Positions 16,301-23,015 of a stretch of DNA of 64,000 bases are shown here, piece by piece. The translations under genes were made by a program, and so were the position numbers. The notes under the pieces are model-generated. The model saw nothing but the letters and a program-made list of their open reading frames with translations, ran no database searches and had not been told where the DNA came from. Every line of letters starts with the position of its first letter. Within the stretch, counting starts at the first letter, position 1. Source of the stretch: Curtobacterium luteum (GTDB lineage Bacteria; Actinomycetota; Actinomycetes; Actinomycetales; Microbacteriaceae); NCBI RefSeq assembly GCF_014646995.1, contig NZ_BMOI01000006.1, positions 124,001 to 188,000 of the forward strand, in the 5' to 3' direction.

Positions 16301-16634
16301 CGCTGTCAGGCGACCGCCCCACGTCGCGACCGCACCGTGATGCGCAACGCGCAACGCGCAACGCGCGACGCGACAGCACCGCACCGCACCGCACCGCACC
16401 GCACCGCACCGCACCACGTCGCGCCACCCCGCCGCCGCTTCACTCGACGGCACTGCACCGTGACACGGCCGGGCCACGCTCCGACGCACCGCGACCGCGC
16501 CGCAACGCTGTCCCGCGACCCCACCGCGTCGCGTGACGCGAGCACACCCCGCCGGGCGGGACCGGACAGCGAATGCCATCGCGGAGGCGAGCGGCATGGC
16601 TGAGGCGAACCGCGCCTCCAGGCCGGGTGATCCG
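16301..16634. repeat. Gene-free stretch with pentamer repeats (GCACC x8)
   Basis: The 334-bp gap between radA and the convergent SseB-like gene holds three copies of CGCAAC-type heptamers (16342-16362) and eight exact tandem copies of GCACC (16376-16415). No coding frame is convincing. The repeats may vary in copy number between strains. Confidence 0.75.
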
Positions 16635-17018
16635 CTACGCGCGCAGCGCGGCGAGCAGGTCCTCCGGCGTCGACTGCATGGTGTTGGGCCCGGCGATGTC
16701 GAAGAACACGCCTTCGAGCGAGTCGAGGTGCTCGGCGATGAACGCCTCCAGGCGCGCGCCGTCGTAGACCATCACCTGCCGGATCTTCTCGTTCGGCACC
16801 ATCGCCGTGTACGCGTCGGCGGACGAGAAGAGCAGCAGGATGCGCTTGTCGGACCCCTCGCGCCCGAACACCCGCACCTGCATGTCCTTCTTGCCGGTCA
16901 CGAGCCGGGGGACGATCACGATGTCGTTCCGGAGCGCGAACGCCACCGCTGCGACGTCCTGCTTCGCGAGGGCTTCCTCGAGCTGTTCGCTCCGGAAGCG
17001 CTGTTCCTTGTCTGCCAT
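16635..17018 (-). CDS. SseB-like N-terminal domain protein
   Basis: This 127-residue protein has the pattern of the SseB N-terminal domain: LEEALAKQDVAAVAFALRND, then VIVPRLV, and GSDKRILLLFSSADAYTAM followed by a C-terminal LLAALRA end. The family has no settled function in actinobacteria. ATG 17018 directly follows a GTG (17021) that could also start the protein; the upstream GGGGTG is a weak ribosome site. It is divergent from the cold shock gene. Confidence 0.7.
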   Translation of the reverse strand: MADKEQRFRSEQLEEALAKQDVAAVAFALRNDIVIVPRLVTGKKDMQVRVFGREGSDKRILLLFSSADAYTAMVPNEKIRQVMVYDGARLEAFIAEHLDSLEGVFFDIAGPNTMQSTPEDLLAALRA

Positions 17019-17088
17019 CACCCCTAGTCCACCAGATTCATGGGTCCGATTGCGACCTCTGCTCTTCCGTTGTGGCCAGAGCACGGTA

Positions 17089-17102
17089 GGTTGGTACCAA
17101 CC
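17089..17102. promoter_or_regulatory. 14-bp perfect palindrome GGTTGGTACCAACC
   Basis: It lies in the 277-bp divergent gap between the SseB-like gene and the cold shock gene. A TAGGTT hexamer overlaps its left end (17087-17092) and could be the -10 box of the cold shock promoter, with TTCCGT 16 nt upstream. An operator overlapping the promoter is therefore plausible. The cold shock mRNA would have a leader of about 200 nt. Confidence 0.45.
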
Positions 17103-17295
17103 GCTTCGGCGGGAGTCCATCGTTCTTCCGGTGCGCAGCGCACCTCGAGCGCCATCGGTCACTGACCTTCCCAGGTCGCCTGGCCCCGAACCCGTTCCGC
17201 CGGCCCATGCCCGCGGGACGCATCGATCCGACGACGACCGTCGGCGGATCAGCGGCAGAAATTGTCGCCCCGCAAGAAAGTAAGGAAACGCCATC

Positions 17296-17502
17296 ATGGC
17301 AACTGGGACCGTCAAGTGGTTCAACAACGAAAAGGGCTTCGGCTTCATCGCGCCGGACGACGGCAGCGCTGACGTCTTCGCCCACTTCTCCGCGATCGCT
17401 GGCAACGGCTACAAGTCGCTCGAAGAGAACCAGAAGGTGGAGTTCGAGATCACCGAGGGCCGCAAGGGCCCGCAGGCCGAGAACATCTCGGTCATCGGCT
17501 GA
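17296..17502 (+). CDS. cspA: Cold shock protein (CspA family)
   Basis: This 68-residue single cold shock domain has both RNA-binding motifs, [15 protein letters not shown] (RNP1 region KGFGFI) and DVFAHFSAI (RNP2). It binds single-stranded RNA and DNA in the cytoplasm and melts RNA structure. ATG 17296 follows AAGTAAGGAAA. A long gene-free leader upstream is usual for cold shock genes, whose 5' UTR sets expression. The paralogue number cannot be told from this window. Confidence 0.96.
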   Translation: MATGTVKWFNNEKGFGFIAPDDGSADVFAHFSAIAGNGYKSLEENQKVEFEITEGRKGPQAENISVIG

Positions 17503-17517
17503 TCACCGAAACACCCT

Positions 17518-17553
17518 GAACGGGCTCGTCGTCTCCGTACGGCGGGCCCGTTC
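17518..17553 (+). terminator. Hairpin after the cold shock gene
   Basis: GAACGGGC (17518-17525) pairs with GCCCGTTC (17546-17553) around a 20-nt loop that holds the short dyad CCGTACGG. It is a modest terminator candidate 16 bp after the stop. Confidence 0.55.
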
Positions 17554-17614
17554 TGCATGTGGGCAGCGTGCAGCGACCGGCTGCAAGCACGCCACGGCCC
17601 CCGCACCGGCCCCC

Positions 17615-17650
17615 GCACCGGCACCGGCACCGGCACCGGCACCGGCACGG
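17615..17650. repeat. Hexamer repeat GCACCG (five exact copies plus one imperfect)
   Basis: It lies in the gap between the cold shock gene and the next convergent gene. Two and a half copies of a 9-mer (GATGCACCC) follow at 17691-17713. Simple-sequence DNA; no function seen. Confidence 0.8.
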
Positions 17651-17718
17651 AGACGAGACCACGCGCACCAGCACGGGCACCCGAGCACCCGATGCACCCG
17701 ATGCACCCGATGCAGTCG

Positions 17719-18384
17719 CTACTGCAGGATGAACTGCACCGACTTCGCGGACTCGATGTTCCCCACCGCGACCTGCAGGTGGTAGCTCGCTCCCCCGCCG
17801 GTGACCGACGGCCGGGACGAGTCGCACGTGGCGGTCGACGAACGGGTGCGGTCCCAGGCGATCGACGGCGTGGTGAGCTTCTGCCCGGCCTTGATCGTCA
17901 CGTCCTGGTTCGTGCCGTTCGTCTGGCAGTCCTTCGACGTCCAGTACTGCTCCTCGCCGGAGCTGATCGTGAGCACCTGCTGCGAGGACCCGAGGTCCAT
18001 GTGGCACGAGTTCGACCCGGTGTTCGTGATCGACATCGCGATCTTCGGGTCCTCGGTGGGACCGTACGAGGTCTTGTCGACGACGGGCTCGAGGTCGATC
18101 TGGTCTTTCGTGCACGTCGCGCCGTCCGCAGCAGCGGACGCGGACGGCGACGGGGAGCGCGACGGACGGGCGGATGACGAGGACGACGCGGCCGTGGCGC
18201 GGTCCGAGGTCCGTGCGGCCGGAGCCGTCGACTGCGCGGCCACGGGGGTGGCACCGTTCCCCCGACCGACGACGATCAGCACGACGACGACCACGACCAC
18301 GATCACCGCGCCGAGCGCGATGGCTCGACGGCGCCAGTAGACGCTGGGACGTTCGGGTCCGACGGGGTGACGGAACGACGACAT
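17719..18384 (-). CDS. Membrane-anchored DUF4232-like protein
   Basis: This 221-residue protein has one membrane segment at residues about 20-42 (IALGAVIVVVVVVVLIVVG), a Ser/Ala/Pro-rich linker, and an extracellular domain from about residue 85. The domain has four Cys residues (ATCTKD, NSCHMD, KDCQTN, ATCDSS) that could form two disulfides. Its beta-rich pattern resembles DUF4232-type domains, but I cannot assign a function. ATG 18384 lacks a ribosome site and has TACCCT 7 nt before GTG 18390, so translation may be leaderless from either codon. Confidence 0.75.
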   Translation of the reverse strand: MSSFRHPVGPERPSVYWRRRAIALGAVIVVVVVVVLIVVGRGNGATPVAAQSTAPAARTSDRATAASSSSSARPSRSPSPSASAAADGATCTKDQIDLEPVVDKTSYGPTEDPKIAMSITNTGSNSCHMDLGSSQQVLTISSGEEQYWTSKDCQTNGTNQDVTIKAGQKLTTPSIAWDRTRSSTATCDSSRPSVTGGGASYHLQVAVGNIESAKSVQFILQ

Positions 18385-18435
18385 GCGCACAGGGTAGGGC
18401 GGGCCGCCCCGTGCGCCGGGATGCCGCGCGACGCG

Positions 18436-18978
18436 TCAGAGGATCTTCAGCATGCGGGTGTTGCCGAGTGTGTTCGGCTTCACCCGGGCGAGGTCGAGGA
18501 ACTCCGCGACCCCCTCGTCCGACGATCGGACGAGCTCGGCGTAGACGTCCGGGGAGACCACGCTCTCGCCGATCTCGAGGTACCCGTGCTTGGCGAAGAA
18601 GTCGACCTCGAACGTGAGGCAGAAGATGCGCGCGACCCCGAGCTCCCGGGCGTCGTGCTCGAGCGCTTCGAGCATCCGGTGCCCGACGCGCTTGTGGATC
18701 CAGTCGCCGTCGAGCGCGAGGGTGCGGACCTCGGCGATGTCGTCCCAGAACACGGCGAGCGCACCGCACCCGATGGGCACGCCGTCGGGGCCCTCGGCGA
18801 TCCGGAACTGCTGGATCGAGCCGTACAGTGCGACGTTCTCCTTGCCGAGGAGGATGCGGCGGTCGACGTACGGGGCGATGAGGCGCTGGATGTGCGGGAC
18901 GTCGGCGGCGACGGCCGGTCGCACGAGGATCCCGTGCTCGTCGCGTTCGTGGAAGGCGTGCCGGCCGTGTTCGCTCAT
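18436..18978 (-). CDS. GNAT acetyltransferase, likely N-acetylglutamate synthase type
   Basis: This 180-residue single GNAT domain has the segments IGCGALAVFWDDIAEVRTLAL and DWIHKRVGHRMLEALEHDA (acetyl-CoA pyrophosphate loop KRVGHR), then FFAKHGYLEIG. This arrangement matches the short actinobacterial amino-acid N-acetyltransferases that serve as ArgA in arginine synthesis. The arginine role is inferred from family resemblance only; no arg genes lie nearby. ATG 18978 sits right after AGGTGG; a GTG three codons upstream is an alternative start. Confidence 0.8.
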   Translation of the reverse strand: MSEHGRHAFHERDEHGILVRPAVAADVPHIQRLIAPYVDRRILLGKENVALYGSIQQFRIAEGPDGVPIGCGALAVFWDDIAEVRTLALDGDWIHKRVGHRMLEALEHDARELGVARIFCLTFEVDFFAKHGYLEIGESVVSPDVYAELVRSSDEGVAEFLDLARVKPNTLGNTRMLKIL

Positions 18979-19122
18979 CCACCTCACGATAGCGGCCCCG
19001 CCAGCGAGCGGCCCGACCACCGAACGGGCAGCGAGCCGGGGGACGCGGAACCCGGACGGACACCCAGTGGCTCCCGCCTACCGTCACGGGGGCAATCGGA
19101 ACCGAACACGAGAAGGAGCACC

Positions 19123-19575
19123 ATGCCCCAGATCATCGAGACCGTCGACGTGGACGTCCCCGTCCGCCAGGCCTACGACCAGTGGACCCGCTTCGAGGAG
19201 TTCCCGGAGTTTCTCGACGAGGTCGAGAAGATCGTCCAGGTCGACGACACCACCACGGGCTGGACCGTCGAGGTCGCCGGCCAGGAGCGCGACTTCCGCG
19301 CCGTCATCACCGAGCAGCACCCGGACGAGCGCGTCGCCTGGACCGTCGAGGACGGCGACACCGACCACGCCGGCGCGGTGACGTTCCACAAGCTCTCCGA
19401 CACGACGACCCGGGTGACGGCGCAGATCGACTGGCAGCCGTCGGGCCTCCTCGAGAAGCTCGGCTCGGCGGTCGGCGTCGGTGGTCACGCGGTGAAGAAG
19501 GACCTGCAGAACTTCAAGGAGCGCGTCGAGTCGGCTCCGACGGAGCCCGGCTGGCGCGGCGACGTCCCGGCCTGA
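19123..19575 (+). CDS. SRPBCC family protein (polyketide cyclase/dehydrase-like)
   Basis: This 150-residue protein begins with the SRPBCC pattern: IIETVDVDVPVRQAYDQWTRFEEFPEFLDEVE, then the W-VEVAGQERDFRAVITEQ and ERVAWTVEDG strands. Such START-like folds bind a hydrophobic ligand in the cytoplasm; this subgroup is of unknown function and often stress-associated. ATG 19123 has AGAAGGAG at ideal spacing. It appears monocistronic, with a 44-bp palindromic terminator downstream. Confidence 0.85.
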   Translation: MPQIIETVDVDVPVRQAYDQWTRFEEFPEFLDEVEKIVQVDDTTTGWTVEVAGQERDFRAVITEQHPDERVAWTVEDGDTDHAGAVTFHKLSDTTTRVTAQIDWQPSGLLEKLGSAVGVGGHAVKKDLQNFKERVESAPTEPGWRGDVPA

Positions 19576-19652
19576 TCCTGGAACGGAACCGGCGGGCGCG
19601 ACGGGACCGGCGGGCCACGACGGGCTCAGCGGGTCGCGACGCGACCACGATC

Positions 19653-19696
19653 CGGACGGGAGGCACGGTGCCAGCTGGCACCGTGCCTCCCGTCCG
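19653..19696. terminator. 44-bp perfect palindrome, terminator
   Basis: Positions 19653-19672 pair exactly with 19677-19696 around AGCT, and the loop is itself palindromic, so the whole 44 bp is a perfect dyad. The core GGTGCCAGCTGGCACC recurs in the clpC terminator at 22964-22996. Confidence 0.85.
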
Positions 19697-19796
19697 TCCG
19701 CTGGTCGGCTCGGCATCCCCCCACGAAATGCCGACCTGACAGGACCGGCCGTCCGTGGCAGGGTAGAACGAGCGGTCGATCCTTCCGAGACCGTTT

Positions 19797-19812
19797 TACC
19801 ATGTCTGAGACA
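19797..19812 (+). promoter_or_regulatory. -10 box TACCAT and operator-like TGTCTGAGACA
   Basis: TACCAT (19797-19802) is a good -10 hexamer. The 11-bp dyad TGTCT-G-AGACA (19802-19812) would sit at the transcription start, where a repressor would block initiation. This fits autorepression by the XRE-like product of the next gene. Confidence 0.5.
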
Positions 19813-19830
19813 GGCATGGGAGGGGACTTC

Positions 19831-20274
19831 GTGATCGAGTACACGGACGACGACGCTCACCGTCGCGAGCTGTCGCGGAAACTGCAGCTCCTCATGGACG
19901 TGGTGGAGGCGAACTCGGGGCAGCGGCCGTCGTACAAGGAGATCGCGGCGGAGATCGAGGCGCAGGGTGCGTCGATGAGCCGACCGCGCTGGGGCTACAT
20001 GCTCGGCGGGAACGGGCCGGCCGTCCGTGATCGGCGACTGCTCGAGGCCCTCGCGGTGTTCTTCGGCGTGCCGGCGGCGTACCTCACCGACGCCGCGGGC
20101 AGCACCGACGTCCCGGCCCGGGTGCAGGCGCAGCTCGAACTCGTGCTCGAGCTGCGCAAGCGCGAGGTCGTGGCGTTCGCGACCCGACGGCTCGGCGAGT
20201 TCGCCTCCGCGGACGAGATCCGCGAGTTCACCGAGCACCTGCGGGCGGTCGACGGCCCGGGGGTCGCGTCGTGA
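19831..20274 (+). CDS. XRE/EspR-like HTH regulator
   Basis: This 147-residue protein has an N-terminal HTH (RELSRKLQLLMDVVEANSG, then SYKEIAAEI and a PRWGYMLGG turn), followed by RDRRLLEALAVFFGVPAAYL, a layout seen in mycobacterial EspR and related regulators. A C-terminal helical part probably makes dimers. GTG 19831 is preferred because GGAGGGG ends 5 nt before it, whereas ATG 19801 overlaps the probable -10 box. The next gene encodes an ImmA/IrrE metallopeptidase, the classical partner that cleaves such repressors. Confidence 0.82.
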   Translation: MIEYTDDDAHRRELSRKLQLLMDVVEANSGQRPSYKEIAAEIEAQGASMSRPRWGYMLGGNGPAVRDRRLLEALAVFFGVPAAYLTDAAGSTDVPARVQAQLELVLELRKREVVAFATRRLGEFASADEIREFTEHLRAVDGPGVAS

Positions 20275-20729
20275 GCACCGCGCGCGACCGGGCGGCGACC
20301 CTCCGGCTCCAGGCCGACGCCCGGCGGCGGGTGCAGCAGCTCGGACTGCCGCGGCGGCTGACCCTCCCGCAGCTCGTCGAGCGGGCGGAGGCGACCCTCG
20401 GCAAGCGGATCGAGGTCCGGACGGCCGACCTCCCGGGCGACCTCTCGGCGCGGCTCATCCAGCGCCGGGACCACGCGTTGCTCGAGACCCGGACGGGGCT
20501 GTCCGACCGGTCGCGCACGGCGTCGGTCCTGCATGAGCTCGCCCACGTCTTCCTCGCCGACCACGGCTGCGACCACGAGGCGTGGACGGGGCTCCTCTCC
20601 GGCCGGACGGCGTTCACCCGGTCCCTCGACACGCCGCACGAGCACACGGTCGAGCTCGTTGCAGACGAGTTGGCGCTGCACATCGGCCTCCTCGATCCCG
20701 ACGAGCGTGCCCCCGGGATCTTCCGGTGA
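20271..20729 (+). CDS. ImmA/IrrE family metallopeptidase
   Basis: This 152-residue protein holds the zinc-protease motif HELAH (about residue 88) in VLHELAHVFLADHG. A downstream Glu for the third ligand is likely in HTVELVADELA. ImmA cleaves the ImmR repressor of a Bacillus element and IrrE/PprI cleaves DdrO in Deinococcus, in both cases removing an XRE repressor on a signal. GTG 20271 overlaps the HTH gene stop by 4 bp, so the pair is co-translated. The target here is most likely the upstream regulator (inference). Confidence 0.88.
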   Translation: MSTARDRAATLRLQADARRRVQQLGLPRRLTLPQLVERAEATLGKRIEVRTADLPGDLSARLIQRRDHALLETRTGLSDRSRTASVLHELAHVFLADHGCDHEAWTGLLSGRTAFTRSLDTPHEHTVELVADELALHIGLLDPDERAPGIFR

Positions 20730-21667
20730 CCCTGCACGTCTGGGGATCGCTGCCGGTGTGGGCCGTCCTCGTGGTGCTGCTCGCGCGGCTCTGGGTCGTC
20801 CGCACGCAGTCCGCGAGCGTGACGTGGCTGACGGTCTGCTGCGCCTTCGTCGCCGTCGGCCTCTCGATCAACCAGCCCGACGTGCTCGCGGTGCTGGCGC
20901 GGGTCACGGGTGTCCCGAACATCGCGGACGTCATCGGTCGCTGCCTGATGGTGTGCGGCATGTTCGCGCTCGCCCAGTCGGTCGAGGCCGCGGCCCGCTC
21001 GGCCCGGCTGCTGCGTCCGGTCCGGATCATCGGCTGCGTGGCGGTCCTCGTCACGCTCGTCGTGCTGTTCTCGCTGATCGACGCCCCACACCCGACGGCG
21101 CAGTTCATGGTCGTCTACGGCGACCAGGTCCCGACCGCGCTCTACTCGGCCGTCGAGATGACCTACATCGCGGTCGTCATCGCCCGGTCCGCGGTCGCCG
21201 TCCTCGCCGCGTTCCGCCGGGGCGAGGACATGGGTCGCATGTACTGGCTCTTCGTCGTCGGAGCGGCCGCGATGGTGCTGCTCGCGGTGATCGCGGTCGC
21301 GATGGACGCGATGCACGTCCTCGGACAGGACGACGTGGTCGGCGCGCTGTCCGTCGTGTACACCCCGGTGTTCCTCGGGTCGATGGTGCTGCTCGCACTC
21401 GGTTCGGCGGGCGGGGTGCTGCCCGACGCGGTCCGGGAGTTCCGCGACTGGCGCCGTGCCCGTCGGCGCTTCCGGGCACTCGAGCCGGAGCTGCACCGGC
21501 TGGAGTCCGCCTCGGGCAACCAGGGCCTGTACTTCACCATCGTGTGGCAGCGTCGTCAGTGGCGGAGCCGTCTGCACCGCCTGGCCGTCGAGATCGAGGA
21601 CCGTGCCCGCGAGGCCGGCCTGAGCGTCCCGGCGGCCGCCGAACACGACACGTCAGGAGCGAGATGA
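20726..21667 (+). CDS. Seven-helix membrane protein (MAB_1171c/DUF6545-like)
   Basis: This 313-residue protein has seven clear hydrophobic segments in the first 235 residues, for example LPVWAVLVVLLARLWVV, IADVIGRCLMVCGMFALA and YTPVFLGSMVLLALG. A soluble C-terminal region of about 80 residues follows (DWRRARRRFRALEPELHRL). The layout and its place after an XRE and an ImmA/IrrE gene match the actinobacterial MAB_1171c-type proteins, sometimes labelled putative transporters without evidence. It could equally be a membrane sensor. GTG 20726 overlaps the preceding stop (GTGA). Confidence 0.78.
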   Translation: MTLHVWGSLPVWAVLVVLLARLWVVRTQSASVTWLTVCCAFVAVGLSINQPDVLAVLARVTGVPNIADVIGRCLMVCGMFALAQSVEAAARSARLLRPVRIIGCVAVLVTLVVLFSLIDAPHPTAQFMVVYGDQVPTALYSAVEMTYIAVVIARSAVAVLAAFRRGEDMGRMYWLFVVGAAAMVLLAVIAVAMDAMHVLGQDDVVGALSVVYTPVFLGSMVLLALGSAGGVLPDAVREFRDWRRARRRFRALEPELHRLESASGNQGLYFTIVWQRRQWRSRLHRLAVEIEDRAREAGLSVPAAAEHDTSGAR

Positions 21668-22689
21668 CCACCGGAGCACGCACCACCGCCGTCGGGACCG
21701 CCGTCGGCGCCGCGGGGACGTTCGGCCTCGGCGCGCTCGTCGCCCGGCGCCTGCTGTTCCCGTCCCCGTACACCGCGACGGCCACGGTCCGCTCGGCCGC
21801 CCCGACCGAGGTCGTGTTCGCCGCCACCCGCGACACCAGCCTCCCCGGGACGTACCGGATCACCCGCGGCAGCACGTCGGTCCGGGTCGGTGCGGTCCTC
21901 GGCGACGAGGACGGGTCGGCGCCGGATGCCGTCCGTCGGGCCCTGGTCGACGGTCCCGAGCCGGCCGCGGGCGACTGGGCGTGGGACGCCCTCATGCACG
22001 ACATCGTCGCGGAGGTCCTCCCCGGTCCCGCCACGGGAGCGGACGAGGCGGTCGCGGACACGCACGTGGTCCACGTGCACGGGCAGTCCCTCGGCCCCCG
22101 GCAGGTCCTTCGCGGGGTCCCGGTGTGGTCGGGCCTCGGCGCGTCGTCCGAGATCGTGGACACGACCGACCTGCCGCTCCGCTCCCTCGACCCCGGAGCA
22201 GCCGACCGCATCGTCGCCCGGGTCCGCGCGGCGCGGGACCGCGGCGCCCGCCGGGTGGTGCTCCAGGGCTGGTCCGCGGGTGCGCTCGCGTGCTCGATCG
22301 CCGCAGCGCGGATCCCCGTCGACGGACTCGTCGGCGTCGCGCCGCTGCTCGACGTCCGGTCCGCCCTCCGGGGTGCCGTCGGGGCGTTCCGTCTCCCCCG
22401 CTTCGTCGGGAGCGTCGCCGCTCGCATCGCGACCACGCCGACCCTGTCGCGCCTCGCCGGCGCCGCGTCGCCCGTGCGGACGTCGACGTGGCAGCCGTCC
22501 GGGACCCCGACACTGCTGATCCGCTCGACGGCCGATGCGTTCGTCGCCGCGGCCGACGTCGCGGACGCGGTGGAACAGGGCTCGACCGTCGTGTCGTTCC
22601 GCACCGCGCCGCACACGCTCGAGTGGAACGAGGACCCGGAGCGCTTCGACGGGGCCGTGCGCGCCTTCGCCGAGTCCCTCCCGGCCTGA
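21664..22689 (+). CDS. Alpha/beta hydrolase-like protein
   Basis: This 341-residue protein has an N-terminal hydrophobic stretch (VGAAGTFGLGALVARRLLF) that may anchor it to the membrane. The nucleophile elbow GWSAG (about residue 200, in VVLQGWSAGALACS) and a C-terminal APHTLEWN histidine fit an alpha/beta hydrolase fold. DGLVGVAPLLD and TPTLLIRSTADAFV supply the expected strand and acid region. The substrate is unknown. ATG 21664 overlaps the membrane protein stop, making it the fourth coupled gene of the operon. A lipase or acyl-ester hydrolase acting at the membrane is a reasonable guess. Confidence 0.78.
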   Translation: MTTGARTTAVGTAVGAAGTFGLGALVARRLLFPSPYTATATVRSAAPTEVVFAATRDTSLPGTYRITRGSTSVRVGAVLGDEDGSAPDAVRRALVDGPEPAAGDWAWDALMHDIVAEVLPGPATGADEAVADTHVVHVHGQSLGPRQVLRGVPVWSGLGASSEIVDTTDLPLRSLDPGAADRIVARVRAARDRGARRVVLQGWSAGALACSIAAARIPVDGLVGVAPLLDVRSALRGAVGAFRLPRFVGSVAARIATTPTLSRLAGAASPVRTSTWQPSGTPTLLIRSTADAFVAAADVADAVEQGSTVVSFRTAPHTLEWNEDPERFDGAVRAFAESLPA

Positions 22690-22702
22690 GGCCGCCCCGG
22701 AA

Positions 22703-22811
22703 CGGAGAACGGCCCCGGTCCGAAGGACCGGGGCCGTCAGCGGTTCGACACGTTGGGGGGAACAGTCGAACCGCACACATCCGAGGAGCTGGGGGGAACG
22801 CCTCGGATGTG
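22703..22811 (-). ncRNA. 6C small RNA
   Basis: On the minus strand there are two stem-loops, each with a run of six cytosines in the loop, the defining structure of the actinobacterial 6C RNA. Stem 1 pairs 22801-22811 with 22776-22786 (11 bp) around a loop containing TTCCCCCCAG. Stem 2 pairs 22765-22773 with 22741-22749 (9 bp) around GTTCCCCCCAAC. A strong terminator hairpin follows (22709-22737). A TACGGT -10 box (22817-22822) puts the start near 22811. 6C RNAs act by base pairing through the C-rich loops. Confidence 0.9.
22709..22737. terminator. Terminator of the 6C RNA and of the hydrolase operon
   Basis: A perfect 13-bp stem (ACGGCCCCGGTCC at 22709-22721 with 22725-22737) has a 3-nt loop. 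It ends the minus-strand 6C RNA and lies 20 bp after the plus-strand hydrolase stop, so it can work in both directions. Confidence 0.85.
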
Positions 22812-22816
22812 GAACC

Positions 22817-22822
22817 ACCGTA
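22817..22822 (-). promoter_or_regulatory. -10 box of the 6C RNA gene
   Basis: TACGGT on the minus strand places the transcription start at 22811 or 22810, exactly at the first base of stem 1. A -35 box is not obvious. Confidence 0.6.
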
Positions 22823-22902
22823 CCGCGCCGAGACGTCAGATGTGGGGACGAATCCGCAGGACGTGACGGGATACGGACTGGCCGTGACCGGCCGGACGGA
22901 CG

Positions 22903-22949
22903 GGCGCGCCCCGCTCGACTGCAACGCGAAGCGTTGCGCGGGGCGCGCC
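22903..22949. repeat. Nested inverted repeat
   Basis: The outer arms GGCGCGCCCCGC (22903-22914) and their complement (22938-22949) enclose a second hairpin GCAACGC-GAA-GCGTTGC (22921-22937). It sits between the 6C promoter and the clpC terminator. It may be a second terminator or part of an undetected RNA. Confidence 0.7.
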
Positions 22950-22963
22950 GACCGAGCCTGCGA

Positions 22964-22996
22964 GGGAGGGCGGTGCCAGCTGGGCACCGCCCTCCC
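22964..22996 (-). terminator. Terminator of clpC
   Basis: A perfect 14-bp stem (22964-22977 with 22983-22996), loop AGCTG, lies 19 bp beyond the clpC stop. The core is nearly identical to the palindrome at 19653-19696. Confidence 0.85.
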
Positions 22997-23015
22997 GTCA
23001 GCAGGTGGTCGCGTC

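Noticed and set aside
16376..16415. GCACC array as a CRISPR
   Set aside because: Units are 5 bp with no spacers.
22741..22811. Reading the G-run hairpins on the plus strand as part of the hydrolase mRNA only
   Set aside because: The minus-strand reading gives two C6 loops, a -10 box and a terminator in the right order, matching 6C RNA much better.
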